DNA of 64,000 nt, taken from the NCBI RefSeq assembly GCF_004349065.1, contig NZ_SMKZ01000003.1:186001-250000 (forward strand), written 5' to 3'. The notes beneath the pieces were generated by a model. The model saw only the letters and a list, made by a program, of their open reading frames with translations. It did not search any database and was not told the DNA's origin. Source of the DNA: Jiangella asiatica (GTDB lineage Bacteria > Actinomycetota > Actinomycetes > Jiangellales > Jiangellaceae). This document shows, piece by piece, positions 8,391 through 17,451 of this stretch. The position numbers and the translations under genes are program-made. Positions within the stretch are counted from its first letter, which is position 1. Each line of letters opens with the position of its first letter.

Positions 8391-9762
8391 CGCACGATTC
8401 ACCCGTCGCACGTTCCTGGAACGCGCCGCCGCGGCAGCCGCGTTGGGCGCCGGAGGCCCGGTCCTCCTGTCCGGCTGCGGCGACGACGGCGACGACGACA
8501 CCGGTAGCGGCGGCGTTCGCACCGTCGTCGTCTGGGACCGCGCCGGAGCGGAGGCGACCGCACGCCAGGAGTTCTTCACCGCGTGGAACGAGGACCAGGG
8601 AGCCGAGCTCGGCATCACGGTGCAGTACGAGCCACAGGCCACGGAGAAGTACGAGGAGATCGTCCGCACTGCGTTCCAGACCCAGCGCGGGCCGGACATC
8701 TTCCACGGGCCGAGCTCGATCCTCGGCCAGTTCGTGGCGGCCGGCTGGATCCAACCGCTCAGCGGCCTGATCAACGACGACGTCCTCTCGAACGCCGACG
8801 CGTACCTCCAGGACAGCAGCGAGCTGGTGTGGGGCGGCGAGCCCTACGGGGTGCCGACGACCACCTTCACCATCCGGAACTGCCTCAACCGCGGCCTGTT
8901 CCAAGCCGCGGGGCTCGATCCGGACGATCCGCCGACGACGTTCTCCGCGGTGCTCGACGCCGCTCGGAGGATCACGGCCGCCGGCGGTGGCACCGCGTTC
9001 GGCATTGCCCTGCCCACCGCCTGGGTGGGTTTCCAGGCCTGGATCGTCGACACACCGATCCTCGCCGCGAACCCGGAGCTCACCCAGCTCGGCCTGTTCA
9101 ACGTCGACACCGGTGAGTTCGAGAGCGAGAAGTACGAACCCGTCATCGACCTCTACCGGACGTTGATCGCGGAGGGGATCGCGTATCCGGGTGCGGAGAC
9201 GCTGAACAGCGACACCGTGCTCGGTGCCTTCGCCGAGGGCAACATCGGGATGTACATCGGCAGCGGCAGCATCGTGGGCGGGATGCAGAACCTCGGGTCG
9301 CAGATCGACTTCGGCATCGGGCCGATCCCGGTGCCGGACGACCAGACACAGCAGCAGTCGCCGATGAACGCCGGCTTCCCGTACTCGATCTCGTCCACCA
9401 TCGAGGACGAGGAGTCGGTCGCGGCCGTTTTCGAAGTGCTGGTCGGAGCCGAGATGCAGCAGGCGCTGGCCGATGGAGGCCTGCCCCCGCTGAGCGCCGA
9501 GGCGTGGGACTCCGACAGCGCCATGAGCAACGACTGGCTGCAGCTGTTCCGTCCCACCGATCTCGACACGCAATGGCCGAAGAAGCCCGGCTCGGTCGTC
9601 GCCGTCGAGGGTGAGAACGTGACGAAGACGGTCACCAAGCTCATCTTCGATCCGTCGCAGGACGCCGCGTCGACGCTGGCGGACCTCGCGGAGCGGTATC
9701 AGCAGGCGTTCGAGACCGGCGTGGACAACGGAGAGATCGACCCCGAGGAGTTCCGTGCGTGA
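8383..9762 (+). CDS. CUT1 extracellular solute-binding lipoprotein, Tat-exported
   Basis: 459 residues. A twin-arginine signal (RRTFLE from residue 8) leads into an alanine-rich core and the lipobox L-L-S-G-C with Cys32. It is therefore likely exported folded and lipid-anchored. The mature part is a MalE-type binding protein. ATG 8383 has AGGAGG at 8371-8376; a longer reading from 8329 would disrupt the Tat signal and was not used. It delivers the sugar to the permeases encoded upstream. The sulfatase downstream suggests a sulfated saccharide, which is inference. Confidence 0.88.
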   Translation: MASARFTRRTFLERAAAAAALGAGGPVLLSGCGDDGDDDTGSGGVRTVVVWDRAGAEATARQEFFTAWNEDQGAELGITVQYEPQATEKYEEIVRTAFQTQRGPDIFHGPSSILGQFVAAGWIQPLSGLINDDVLSNADAYLQDSSELVWGGEPYGVPTTTFTIRNCLNRGLFQAAGLDPDDPPTTFSAVLDAARRITAAGGGTAFGIALPTAWVGFQAWIVDTPILAANPELTQLGLFNVDTGEFESEKYEPVIDLYRTLIAEGIAYPGAETLNSDTVLGAFAEGNIGMYIGSGSIVGGMQNLGSQIDFGIGPIPVPDDQTQQQSPMNAGFPYSISSTIEDEESVAAVFEVLVGAEMQQALADGGLPPLSAEAWDSDSAMSNDWLQLFRPTDLDTQWPKKPGSVVAVEGENVTKTVTKLIFDPSQDAASTLADLAERYQQAFETGVDNGEIDPEEFRA

Positions 9763-9804
9763 GACGCGGTGCGTGCCGCACACAGACCGATGCGAGGTCC
9801 CCCT

Positions 9805-11310
9805 GTGACCAGCCGGCCGAACGTCCTGCTCATCACCGCCGACCAGTTCCGCTTCGATGCGATCGCGGCACATGGCAACCACCACGTCCGCACGCCCAAC
9901 CTCGACCGGCTGGTGAGTCAGGGCGTCACGTTCCACCGCGCCTACGCCGAGTCGCCGGTGTGTGTTCCGGCCCGAGCGGGCATCCTGACCGGGCAGCTCC
10001 CTCATCGCAACGGCATCACCAGCAACGGGACACCACTGACCGACGGCACACCGACCGTCGTGCGGGAGCTTGCCAGCTCCGGCTATCACACCCAGGCCAT
10101 CGGCAAGATGCATTTCACGCCGGTCCGGGCCAGTCACGGCTTCGACCGGCTGTGGCTCTCCGAGGAGATCCCGGAGGCGGCGGAGGAGGATGAGTACCTC
10201 ATCGATCTCCTCGCCGCCGGCATGGACCACGTCCTGGAGCCGCACGGCATCCGGCATGAGCTGTACTACTCGCCGCAGCCTTCGCAGCTGCCCGCCCACC
10301 TGCACACCACCGCCTGGACGGGCCGGCGGACGCGTGAGTTCCTCGCGTCCCGCGTCCATGACAGCGCGCCGTTCTTCTGCTGGACCTCGTTCATCAAGCC
10401 ACACCCGCCGTTCGACCCGCCGTACCCCTACTACCTGTGGTACGACCCTCTCGACATGCCCGACCCGGTCCGGGCCGACGACGAGCTCGGGCGGCTCGGC
10501 TATCACATCCACAACCAACACCGGGTGAAATGGACCCACCCGGAGCTGGACGTCACCCGCATCAGGGTGCTGCGCGCCTACTACTACGCCTGTGTCTCGC
10601 ACGTCGACGCCGAGATCGGCCGGATTCTCGACCAGCTCGACGAGAGTGGACTGCGCGACAACACCCTGGTGATCTTCACCGCTGACCACGGCGAATACCT
10701 GGGGGACCACTGGGCATTCGGAAAACGCGGCTACCACGACTCGGCGGCGCGCATCCCACTGCTCCTCAGCTGGCCGGGAACCATCCCCGACGACGCGGTC
10801 AGCTCGGCGCTGGCGGGCCTGACGGACATCGCGCCGACGGTGCTCGCCGCGACCGGGGCGGATCCGGGCGGCCTGGACCCGGACGGCCACGACCTGCTAC
10901 CTGTCGCCACCGGCCGGCAGGAGTCGGTTCGCGACGTCCTCCTGGGCCAGTACCACGTGGGCGCCCACGCCCTGTACTTCGCCATGAACCCCCGGTACAA
11001 GTACACCTACAGCGCGGCCGACGACCGGGAGTGCCTTTACCAAGTCGGGAGCGATGAGACCACCGATCTCACCGGCGACGGTCGCTACGAGGGCGATCTG
11101 ACGAAACTCCGCAACGCGTTGATCGACCGGTTGGCCCGCGACGGCTACCACGAACCGCTGGACGACGACGGCTGGCGGAGATACCCGCCGCCGGGCCCGC
11201 ATCCGTCGCACGATGACCGCGAGGCGCGCGGCCGGGGGCGTCAGTATCCCCGCTGGAAGGGCCCTGACGATCTCCTGAGGTCCTACGGCGGCTCTGGTCT
11301 CGATCCGTGA
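9805..11310 (+). CDS. Sulfatase (formylglycine-dependent, type I)
   Basis: 501 residues, no signal peptide. ADQF metal ligands are at residues 12-15 and C-V-P-A-R (Cys53 to become formylglycine) is followed by GILTG. GKMH and a TADHGEYLGDH metal motif follow. GTG 9805 is preceded by GAGG at a good distance; ATG 9790 and GTG 9769 are in-frame alternatives. It lies 42 bases after the binding-protein gene and is probably the last gene of the CUT1 operon. It is not a close copy of the sulfatase at 3135-4508, so the two probably act on different sulfate positions. The C-terminal 30 residues are proline/arginine-rich and look disordered. Confidence 0.87.
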   Translation: MTSRPNVLLITADQFRFDAIAAHGNHHVRTPNLDRLVSQGVTFHRAYAESPVCVPARAGILTGQLPHRNGITSNGTPLTDGTPTVVRELASSGYHTQAIGKMHFTPVRASHGFDRLWLSEEIPEAAEEDEYLIDLLAAGMDHVLEPHGIRHELYYSPQPSQLPAHLHTTAWTGRRTREFLASRVHDSAPFFCWTSFIKPHPPFDPPYPYYLWYDPLDMPDPVRADDELGRLGYHIHNQHRVKWTHPELDVTRIRVLRAYYYACVSHVDAEIGRILDQLDESGLRDNTLVIFTADHGEYLGDHWAFGKRGYHDSAARIPLLLSWPGTIPDDAVSSALAGLTDIAPTVLAATGADPGGLDPDGHDLLPVATGRQESVRDVLLGQYHVGAHALYFAMNPRYKYTYSAADDRECLYQVGSDETTDLTGDGRYEGDLTKLRNALIDRLARDGYHEPLDDDGWRRYPPPGPHPSHDDREARGRGRQYPRWKGPDDLLRSYGGSGLDP

Positions 11311-11554
11311 TTGGGAGGCCGGTGGTCGAGGCAACGACCCGGACAAGGTCGACGGCGCCGTCGTAGAGTGACGACCTGGAGCCTGCGAGATCGGCCGGTG
11401 CAGCGTCGGATGGTCACATGATCACGGACGCCTACACCGCGCTCCGCTCGTCCGAGACCGCGCTGTTGGTTCTGGAACCACGGCCCGGGAGTGTCCCGTG
11501 GGGCGCCGCTCGTTCGTCATGTAAGTGAGAGTCCGTCGTCCCGGAGGGTTTGCG
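11311..11554. other. 244-bp region with gene remnants, no supported gene
   Basis: One frame ending at about 11370 reads GNDPDKVDGAVVE then stop. This looks like the C-terminal stretch of short-chain dehydrogenases that lost the rest of its gene. A second short frame, ATG 11418 to TGA 11528, encodes 36 residues with an ETALLVLEP segment. That segment faintly resembles the first strand of cysteine hydrolases, but the frame then stops. Neither is long enough to call. The DGPF-protein ribosome site GGAGG lies at 11543-11547. Confidence 0.3.
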
Positions 11555-11893
11555 ATGCTGTACGCGCTGGTGATCTACGCCGAGCCCGGTCATGACGAGG
11601 GGTTGTCGCAGGCCCAGCGTGAGGCGGATCGCGCCGTGTACGCGGCGTTGGAGGAGGATGCCCGGTTTGCCGGTGGTGTGCGGTTGCAGCCGGCGGAGAC
11701 GGCGACGTGTGTGCGGGTGACCGGTGGGCGGATGTTGGTGACGGATGGGCCGTTCGCGGACACCAAGGAGGTGTTGGGGGGTGTCGCGTTGGTGGAGGCG
11801 GCGGATCTGGACGAGGTGTTGGAGATGGCGGCGCGCGTCCCGGCGGCCCGGTTGGGCGGGGTGGTGGAGGTGCGGCCGGTGGCGCGCCGCTGA
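11555..11893 (+). CDS. YCII-related / DGPF-domain protein
   Basis: 112 residues forming one ferredoxin-like alpha/beta domain. The diagnostic D-G-P-F motif lies near residue 65, followed by KEVLGG, and it has the normal family length. ATG 11555 follows GGAGG by about seven bases. These proteins often sit next to ECF sigma factors of the SigJ/ECF41 group in actinobacteria and are described as PhnB/YCII-like, but no sigma factor is adjacent here. Function unknown. Codon use is richer in TTG and GTG than its neighbours, which could mean a different origin. Confidence 0.82.
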   Translation: MLYALVIYAEPGHDEGLSQAQREADRAVYAALEEDARFAGGVRLQPAETATCVRVTGGRMLVTDGPFADTKEVLGGVALVEAADLDEVLEMAARVPAARLGGVVEVRPVARR

Positions 11894-11965
11894 GGCGGGT
11901 TGTCCCGGCTGGAAGAGATCCGGCCCCACATGTCCCCACCGCCGGCGCCCGTTCGTCGCTTGGGT

Positions 11966-13303
11966 ATGACAGAACTCGCGACACGAGCCGCGGGAGGGCT
12001 TCGCCAGCGCATCGCCGGCGAGGTGGTCCTGCCCGCGGACGAGACGTACGACGACCACCGCAACGCCTTCCAGCACGAGGGCAGTCCCGCCGTCATCGTG
12101 AGAGCTCGCACCCACGACGACGTCCGTCACGCCATCGACCTCGCCAGCGAGCACGACCTGGTGCTCTCCGTGCGCAGCGGCGGCCACAGCCTTCCCGGGT
12201 TCGGGACGAACGACGGCGGTGTGGTGCTGGACCTCACCCTGATCGACCACGTCGAGGTCATCGACGCCGCCCGCCGGATCGTCCGGATCGGCTCGGGCGC
12301 GAGGTGGGAGGACGTCGCCCGCGAGCTGGGCCCGCAGGGCCTGGCGATCTCCTCCGGCGACACCACCAAGGTCGGTGTGGGCGGGCTGATCCTGGGCGGC
12401 GGCATGGGGTGGATGGTGCGCAGGTACGGCCTCACCATCGATGCCCTGGTCGCGGCCGACGTGGTCACCGCCGACGGTCGAGTGCTGCGGGCCAGCGCCG
12501 AGGAGAACCCCGACCTGTTCTGGGCGCTCCGCGGCGGCGGCGGCAACTTCGGCGTGGTGACGCACTTCGAACTGGTCGCCCAACCTGTCCGTGAGGTGTA
12601 CGCCGGGTCGATCGTCTACCCGCGCGCGGACCTGGCGGCTGCGCTGAAGGGTTGGCGCGACGTCATGCGCGCGGCGCCGGACGAGCTCACCACGATGGTC
12701 GGGATCCTGCCCGAGATGCTGATGCCGGAGTCCTTCATGATCGGCGTCTGCGTTGCCACCGGCGACGCAGCGGCCGCGGAGAAGATCGTCGAGCCGTTGC
12801 TCGGCATCGCCGCGGTGACCGCCCAGACCCTGACGATGAAGCCCTACGGCGACGTCCTGGAGGAGCCGCCGCCTCCCCCACCGCCCGGCCTGAGCCCGGT
12901 CGCCGCGAACAGCTTGACGGCCGACCTCAGCGATGAGCTGATCGACCTGTACGCGGCCGGTCTCGCCGGTGACGCGCCGATGGTGGGGCAGCTGCGTGCC
13001 CTCGGTGGCGCGATGTCCAGAGTGCCCACCGGCGACACCGCGTTCGCGTACCGGGACAGCGAGGCGATGCTCTCGGCGGTCCTGTTGTCGCCCGCGCCCG
13101 AGGCGCACGCGGCGTTCGGGGCGTTCCGCACGTCGCTCGCTCCGCACACCCGTGGCTCCTACGGAAACCTGATGACCTCCGTCGACCCGGACGACGTCGC
13201 GGCACTGTATCCGCCGGAGACGTACAAGCGGCTGGTGGCGATCAAGGGGTCCTACGACCCGGAGAACGTCTTCCGGCGGAACCTCAACATCCCGCCCACA
13301 TGA
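11966..13303 (+). CDS. FAD-binding oxidoreductase, berberine-bridge-enzyme type
   Basis: 445 residues. The N-terminal PCMH FAD domain has R-S-G-G-H-S with His74, the histidine that forms the 8-alpha bond to FAD. GGLILGGGMGWMVRRYG follows. The C-terminal BBE motif (AIKGSYDPENVF) is near the end. The second covalent position, normally a cysteine, is in a SSGDTTKVGVGG stretch without cysteine, so FAD should be attached through histidine only. Substrates of this family are sugars, alkaloids and polyketides, and I cannot choose among them. ATG 11966 was preferred because the conserved domain begins soon after; ATG 11930 is in frame. No signal peptide. Confidence 0.85.
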   Translation: MTELATRAAGGLRQRIAGEVVLPADETYDDHRNAFQHEGSPAVIVRARTHDDVRHAIDLASEHDLVLSVRSGGHSLPGFGTNDGGVVLDLTLIDHVEVIDAARRIVRIGSGARWEDVARELGPQGLAISSGDTTKVGVGGLILGGGMGWMVRRYGLTIDALVAADVVTADGRVLRASAEENPDLFWALRGGGGNFGVVTHFELVAQPVREVYAGSIVYPRADLAAALKGWRDVMRAAPDELTTMVGILPEMLMPESFMIGVCVATGDAAAAEKIVEPLLGIAAVTAQTLTMKPYGDVLEEPPPPPPPGLSPVAANSLTADLSDELIDLYAAGLAGDAPMVGQLRALGGAMSRVPTGDTAFAYRDSEAMLSAVLLSPAPEAHAAFGAFRTSLAPHTRGSYGNLMTSVDPDDVAALYPPETYKRLVAIKGSYDPENVFRRNLNIPPT

Positions 13304-13327
13304 TGTGACGGGGCGTCGTGCGTCACA
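13304..13327. terminator. Hairpin between converging genes
   Basis: TGTGACG (13304-13310) and CGTCACA (13321-13327) form a perfect 7-bp stem with a 10-base loop between the flavin-oxidase stop and the stop of the converging secreted hydrolase (13323), whose stop codon lies in the stem. There is no U tract, so it would be a weak or factor-assisted bidirectional terminator. Confidence 0.4.
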
Positions 13328-14891
13328 GGGGCGCTGTGGGGATCGTGCCGGCGACGTAGTGGCTCTTGATCACGGCGGCGATGTCCTCCTGCCAGGCGAT
13401 CATGTCCGCGCGCAGCTGCGCTTCGGTCCGGGTGCCGGTCCTGAGGTCGGCCATGAAGGCGTCGTATTGGTCGAAGGCCCAGTTCTCGATGCCGAAGGTG
13501 TACTTCTGGATGCCCCCTTCGCCGTAGTAACCGCCGGCGCCGACGAGCGCGTCCACGTCGATGGAGTGGTCGACGTTGCGGCCGCAGCTGTACCCGCAGG
13601 CGGCGTCGTCGGTGTAGTCGTAGACGAGGTGGCGCTTGGCGTTGCTGGCCAGGTACATGTCGGCCAGCTCGTCCGGAACGGTGCCGGCGAACGGGAAGAC
13701 CGGCACGAAGACGCTGACGGACGGTTCGCCGAGGGCCACCCAGATCGTGGTCAGCCTGCCGTCGTACGGGTCGCCCGGCTTGGCGCCGACGCTGACGAAG
13801 CCGAAGGTGGAGACGAACCGGTTGACGTGCCAGCCGGTGGGCTTCTCCCCGGTGTACGGGAGGTCGCCGATGCTGCGCGACAGCGACTCGATGGAGTGCT
13901 CGGTCGGGATGCCGTGTGAGGGCACCTCCTGCTGGATGAAGTACCGGTAGCTCTTGTCGTGGGGGTCGTCCATGCGGATGCCCACACGGGTGTGGCGGTA
14001 GACGGCGCTGGAGGAGTCCTCCCAGTCGTGGATGCCGTCCGGGGTGTCGCCGCTGTTGACGATGTCGCCGTTGGCGTCCACCGTCGTGACCTGCTCGTCG
14101 ACGAAGAACGGGAAGCCGGTGGCTTTGGTCCAGGCGACCTTGCTGAAGTTGGTGCGCCAGTCGAACCCGCCGTATGCGCCGTCGGCCGGGTTGGGCTGGT
14201 CCTTGTCGTCGTCGTGGGGCGAGGTGTAGGTGCCGTCGGGGTCGGGCAGGTGCTCGGTGGTGACGTTGTCGCGGGTGAAGCTGTCGCCGTCGATCTCGAA
14301 CGTGGCGGCATTGCCCCAGCGGTCGAAGACGCTGATGATCGTCGAGGTGTTCCGGGCGGTGCTGCCGTTGAAGCCGCCGCCGTCGTTGGTGTCGCGCAGG
14401 ATCTGCTCGACCTCGTCGACGTGCTCGGCCCGCGACAGCAGGACGTGGTTGAGGTAGCCGCCGGTCATGCCGTTGGCCAGGTCCTGGGAGACGGGAAAGC
14501 CGTGGTCGGCGGCGAACGCGGAGGTCAGCGTGTGCCCGGCCACCTGGACCAGGCCGAGGCCCCGGTCGTTGCTGCCTGACCACGGGATGCGGCCGCCGGT
14601 GATCGCGTCGACGCCGGACGTGCCGTGCGCGGTGATGCCGGTGTAGTCGAACCGGGCGGTGTAGCGGTCGCCGGCGCCGAAGGACGAGCCGTCGGCGGCG
14701 TAGGCGTAGGGGAACACCTGCCAGCCGTCCGGGGTGGACCAGTGGTCGCGGTTCTTCCAGATGACCGGCCGGCCGTCGACGGTGGAGCTCCCGGTGGCCG
14801 TGCCGGAGCTGGACGCGTGCGCGGACGAGGTGGACACGAGGATCATGGCCGCTGCCACGCAGCCGGCTGCGCACGCGCTCAGGACCCTCAT
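13323..14891 (-). CDS. Secreted Ntn-hydrolase-like protein (AAT / C45-C69 type)
   Basis: 522 residues. The Sec signal peptide probably ends after Ala26 (AHA then S). The mature start contains V-D-G-R-P-V-I-W-K-N-R-D, the pattern by which acyl-CoA:6-APA acyltransferase-like and C69 dipeptidase-like Ntn hydrolases are recognised (DGxxxxxRNxD). A DRWGNAATFEID strand comes later. These enzymes hydrolyse linear amides and need an N-terminal Cys, Ser or Thr after self-cleavage. The cysteine expected about 10 residues before DG is absent and only Ser/Thr are available. ATG 14891 overlaps the upstream amidotransferase stop by four bases. Role in the CUT1 operon is unclear; it would act outside the cell. 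Confidence 0.55.
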   Translation of the reverse strand: MRVLSACAAGCVAAAMILVSTSSAHASSSGTATGSSTVDGRPVIWKNRDHWSTPDGWQVFPYAYAADGSSFGAGDRYTARFDYTGITAHGTSGVDAITGGRIPWSGSNDRGLGLVQVAGHTLTSAFAADHGFPVSQDLANGMTGGYLNHVLLSRAEHVDEVEQILRDTNDGGGFNGSTARNTSTIISVFDRWGNAATFEIDGDSFTRDNVTTEHLPDPDGTYTSPHDDDKDQPNPADGAYGGFDWRTNFSKVAWTKATGFPFFVDEQVTTVDANGDIVNSGDTPDGIHDWEDSSSAVYRHTRVGIRMDDPHDKSYRYFIQQEVPSHGIPTEHSIESLSRSIGDLPYTGEKPTGWHVNRFVSTFGFVSVGAKPGDPYDGRLTTIWVALGEPSVSVFVPVFPFAGTVPDELADMYLASNAKRHLVYDYTDDAACGYSCGRNVDHSIDVDALVGAGGYYGEGGIQKYTFGIENWAFDQYDAFMADLRTGTRTEAQLRADMIAWQEDIAAVIKSHYVAGTIPTAPL

Positions 14892-15586
14892 GAGGTCACC
14901 CCGACCCGGGTCAGGCGGCGGGACCGGTCTACGAGGTCGGCGAACAGGACGTGCGCGGCGGCGTCGCGCTCGGCGAGCTCCTCCGGGTGCCACTGGACCG
15001 CGAGGACCTGGCCGTCCGGCGTCTCGACGCCCTCGATCAGGCCGTCGTCGGCGAAGACGGTGGCGAGGAGGCCGGCGCCGATGCGCTTGATGCCCTGCCG
15101 GTGGATGCTGTTCACCCAGAGCTGCTCGGAGCCGAGCAGACCTTCCAGCCGTCCCCCGTGGGCGCGCACCGGGTGCGCGAGATGGTCGCGGCTCTGGTCG
15201 GGCCGGTGGAAGGGTGCGTATGAGGTGTTGGCCAGCTCCTGGTGCAGCGACCCGCCGTAGTAGACGTTGACGACCTGCAGCCCGCGGCAGATGCCGAAGA
15301 TCGGCAGGCCGCGCCCGATCGCCTGGTCGAGGATCGCCCACTCCAGCTCGTCCCGCGGCAGGTCCATGGTGGGTTTCACCCCGGGTTCGATGCCGGAGCC
15401 GTACCGGGCCGGCTGGACCGACGCGCCGCCGGCCAGGATCAGCCCGGCGGCGTCGTCGGGCAGGTCGGGGACGCAGTCGCCGGGCACCACGACTCGTGGC
15501 TGCCCGCCTGCGCGCTCGACGGCCTGCTCGTACGGCTCGGGCGGGGTTTTGTGGCCTGCGGTGATGACGATGAGGGGTGCGGGCAT
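14888..15586 (-). CDS. Class I glutamine amidotransferase-like hydrolase (peptidase C26, gamma-Glu-GABA hydrolase type)
   Basis: 232 residues with the full catalytic triad: nucleophile Cys in FGICRGLQ and His-x-Glu in QWHPEE. An LILAGGASVQPARYG segment is typical of PuuD-like stand-alone hydrolases. These split gamma-glutamyl amides. ATG 15586 was chosen because GGAGG lies seven bases before it; ATG 15607 upstream is in frame and overlaps the permease stop. It sits between the permeases and the secreted Ntn-hydrolase-like gene, so the operon couples an importer of CUT1 type with two amide-cleaving enzymes. Confidence 0.85.
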   Translation of the reverse strand: MPAPLIVITAGHKTPPEPYEQAVERAGGQPRVVVPGDCVPDLPDDAAGLILAGGASVQPARYGSGIEPGVKPTMDLPRDELEWAILDQAIGRGLPIFGICRGLQVVNVYYGGSLHQELANTSYAPFHRPDQSRDHLAHPVRAHGGRLEGLLGSEQLWVNSIHRQGIKRIGAGLLATVFADDGLIEGVETPDGQVLAVQWHPEELAERDAAAHVLFADLVDRSRRLTRVGVTS

Positions 15587-15603
15587 CGCGTGGGCCTCCG
15601 GGA

Positions 15604-16473
15604 TCATTTGAGCCCGGTCATGGTGATGCCCTTGACCAGGCGGCGTTGGAACAGCACGAACAGGACGAACAGCGGGAGCAGCGAAACCAGCGACATGGCC
15701 GACATCGGCCCGAGGTCGGAGCCGGACGTGGCGTCGAGGAACATCCGCAGGCCGACGGAGAGCGTGTAGTTCTCCGGGCTGTTGAGGTAGATCAGCTGCG
15801 GCATGTAGTCGTTCCAGGTCCAGATGAAGGTGAAGATCGCGGTGGTGGCGATGGCCGGGCGGATCAGCGGCAGGGTGACGTGCCACAACCGCCGCCACGG
15901 ACCGCAGCCGTCGAGCACGGCGGCCTCGTCCAGCTCGCGGGGGAGTCCGCGCAGGAACTGCACGGACAGGAACACGAAGAACGCGTCCAGGGCCAGGAAC
16001 TGCGGGACGATCAGCGGGAGGAAGCTGTCGGTCCAGCCCAGGGTGTGGAAGATCGTGTACTGCGGGATCAGCAGCACTTCCTTGGGCAGGAACAGGATGC
16101 CGATGACGACCGCGAAGAGCGCGGCCCGGCCGGGGAAGGACAACCGGCTGAAGGCGTAGGCCGCCAGCGTGCAGCTGACGACGTTCCCCACGACCGCCGC
16201 CGTGGCGATGATCGTCGAATTGAGGAAGAACGTGCCGAACGACTCGACCCCGGCGCCGTCCCAGCCCTGCACGAAGTTGTCCAGCGTCCACGACTCCGGC
16301 AGCAGCGACGTGCCGGCGATGATCTCGCTGGTCGGCTTGAGCGACGTCAGGACCATCCACAGCACGGGGTACAGCAGCGCCGCCAGACACAGCCCTGCGA
16401 CGGCGTGCGGCCACAGCGCGCCGCCGCGGCGGCGCCGGGTGATCGGCCGGCTGGTCGTCTGGTCAGTCGCCAT
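15604..16473 (-). CDS. CUT1 ABC transporter permease (MalG type)
   Basis: 289 residues, six membrane segments, EAA loop LDEAAVLDGCGPWRRLWHVTLPLI. It starts at ATG 16473, 11 bases inside the upstream permease gene, and its stop overlaps the region just before the C26 hydrolase. It acts with the permease at 16463-17449 and the lipoprotein at 17452-18735. No ATPase is present in the operon. Confidence 0.88.
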   Translation of the reverse strand: MATDQTTSRPITRRRRGGALWPHAVAGLCLAALLYPVLWMVLTSLKPTSEIIAGTSLLPESWTLDNFVQGWDGAGVESFGTFFLNSTIIATAAVVGNVVSCTLAAYAFSRLSFPGRAALFAVVIGILFLPKEVLLIPQYTIFHTLGWTDSFLPLIVPQFLALDAFFVFLSVQFLRGLPRELDEAAVLDGCGPWRRLWHVTLPLIRPAIATTAIFTFIWTWNDYMPQLIYLNSPENYTLSVGLRMFLDATSGSDLGPMSAMSLVSLLPLFVLFVLFQRRLVKGITMTGLK

Positions 16474-17449
16474 AGTGCACCCACCTGCGCGACGTCCAGA
16501 ACAGCAGTCCGGCGACGACGGCCAGGACGGCGAGCATGACCCAGGCGATGGCCGAGGCGTACCCCATCCGCTGGTACTCGAACGCCTGCTGGTAGAGGTT
16601 GACGGCGTAGAACAGCGTGGAGTCGGCCGGGCCGCCCCGCCCGTCGCCCACCAGCTGCGCGGGCGTGAACGTCTGGAACGCCGAGATCACGCCGAGCACC
16701 AGGTTGAAGAAGATGATCGGGCTCAGCATCGGGATGGTGATCCGGGTGAAGGTGGTGACCGGTCCAGCCCCGTCCAGCGCCGCCGCCTCGTAGACCTCAG
16801 CTGGTATCTGCTGCAGGCCGGCGATGAAGATGACCATCGGCGCGCCGAAGCGCCAGATCTCCAGCGCGACGATCACCCAGAGCACGGTGGACGGGTTGTT
16901 CACCCACGACCGCTCCTCGATCCCGAACGTCGCCAGGAAGCTGTTCACGCCGCCGCCGTAGTCGAACAGCGCCCGCCAGGTGATCGATACCGCGACGCTG
17001 GCACCGAGCAGCGACGGCAGGTAGAAAAGGGCGCGGTAGACGCCCTGGCCGCGGCGCGACGGCGAGAGCAGGAGCGCCGCCGCCAGTGCCGCCGCGAGCT
17101 GCAGGGGGACCGCCACCACGACATAGCCCAGCGTGAGCCGCATCGAGTGCAGGTACCTGTCGTCGTCGCCGAACAGCTGGCGGTAGTTGTCCAGCCCGAC
17201 CCACTCGGGCGAACCGAGCAGGTTGTAGTCGGTGAAGGAGAGGTAGAGCGAGAACGCCAGCGGCACCAGCACCAGCCCGGCCACGCCGACGAACCACGGC
17301 GTGAGGAACACGTAGCCGGACCTGGACCGGGTGAAGTCGTGTCCCGGCCGGCGGCCCACCCGTGGGCGGCGCTCCGGTGACCCCGATCCTCCCTCCCGGA
17401 CAGGCGCGCCACCGGCGTCCGGGCGGGCGAGCGCTGGAAGTGTCGACAT
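16463..17449 (-). CDS. CUT1 ABC transporter permease (MalF type)
   Basis: 328 residues: a 45-residue charged cytoplasmic N-terminus, six membrane segments and an EAA loop VYEAAALDGAGPVTTFTRITIPML. ATG 17449 lies two bases after the binding-protein stop. Partner of the permease at 15604-16473. Confidence 0.88.
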   Translation of the reverse strand: MSTLPALARPDAGGAPVREGGSGSPERRPRVGRRPGHDFTRSRSGYVFLTPWFVGVAGLVLVPLAFSLYLSFTDYNLLGSPEWVGLDNYRQLFGDDDRYLHSMRLTLGYVVVAVPLQLAAALAAALLLSPSRRGQGVYRALFYLPSLLGASVAVSITWRALFDYGGGVNSFLATFGIEERSWVNNPSTVLWVIVALEIWRFGAPMVIFIAGLQQIPAEVYEAAALDGAGPVTTFTRITIPMLSPIIFFNLVLGVISAFQTFTPAQLVGDGRGGPADSTLFYAVNLYQQAFEYQRMGYASAIAWVMLAVLAVVAGLLFWTSRRWVHYGD

Positions 17450-17451
17450 GC

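Noticed and set aside
11418-11528. 36-residue frame as a small gene
   Set aside because: No ribosome site and a faint resemblance only; more likely a remnant.
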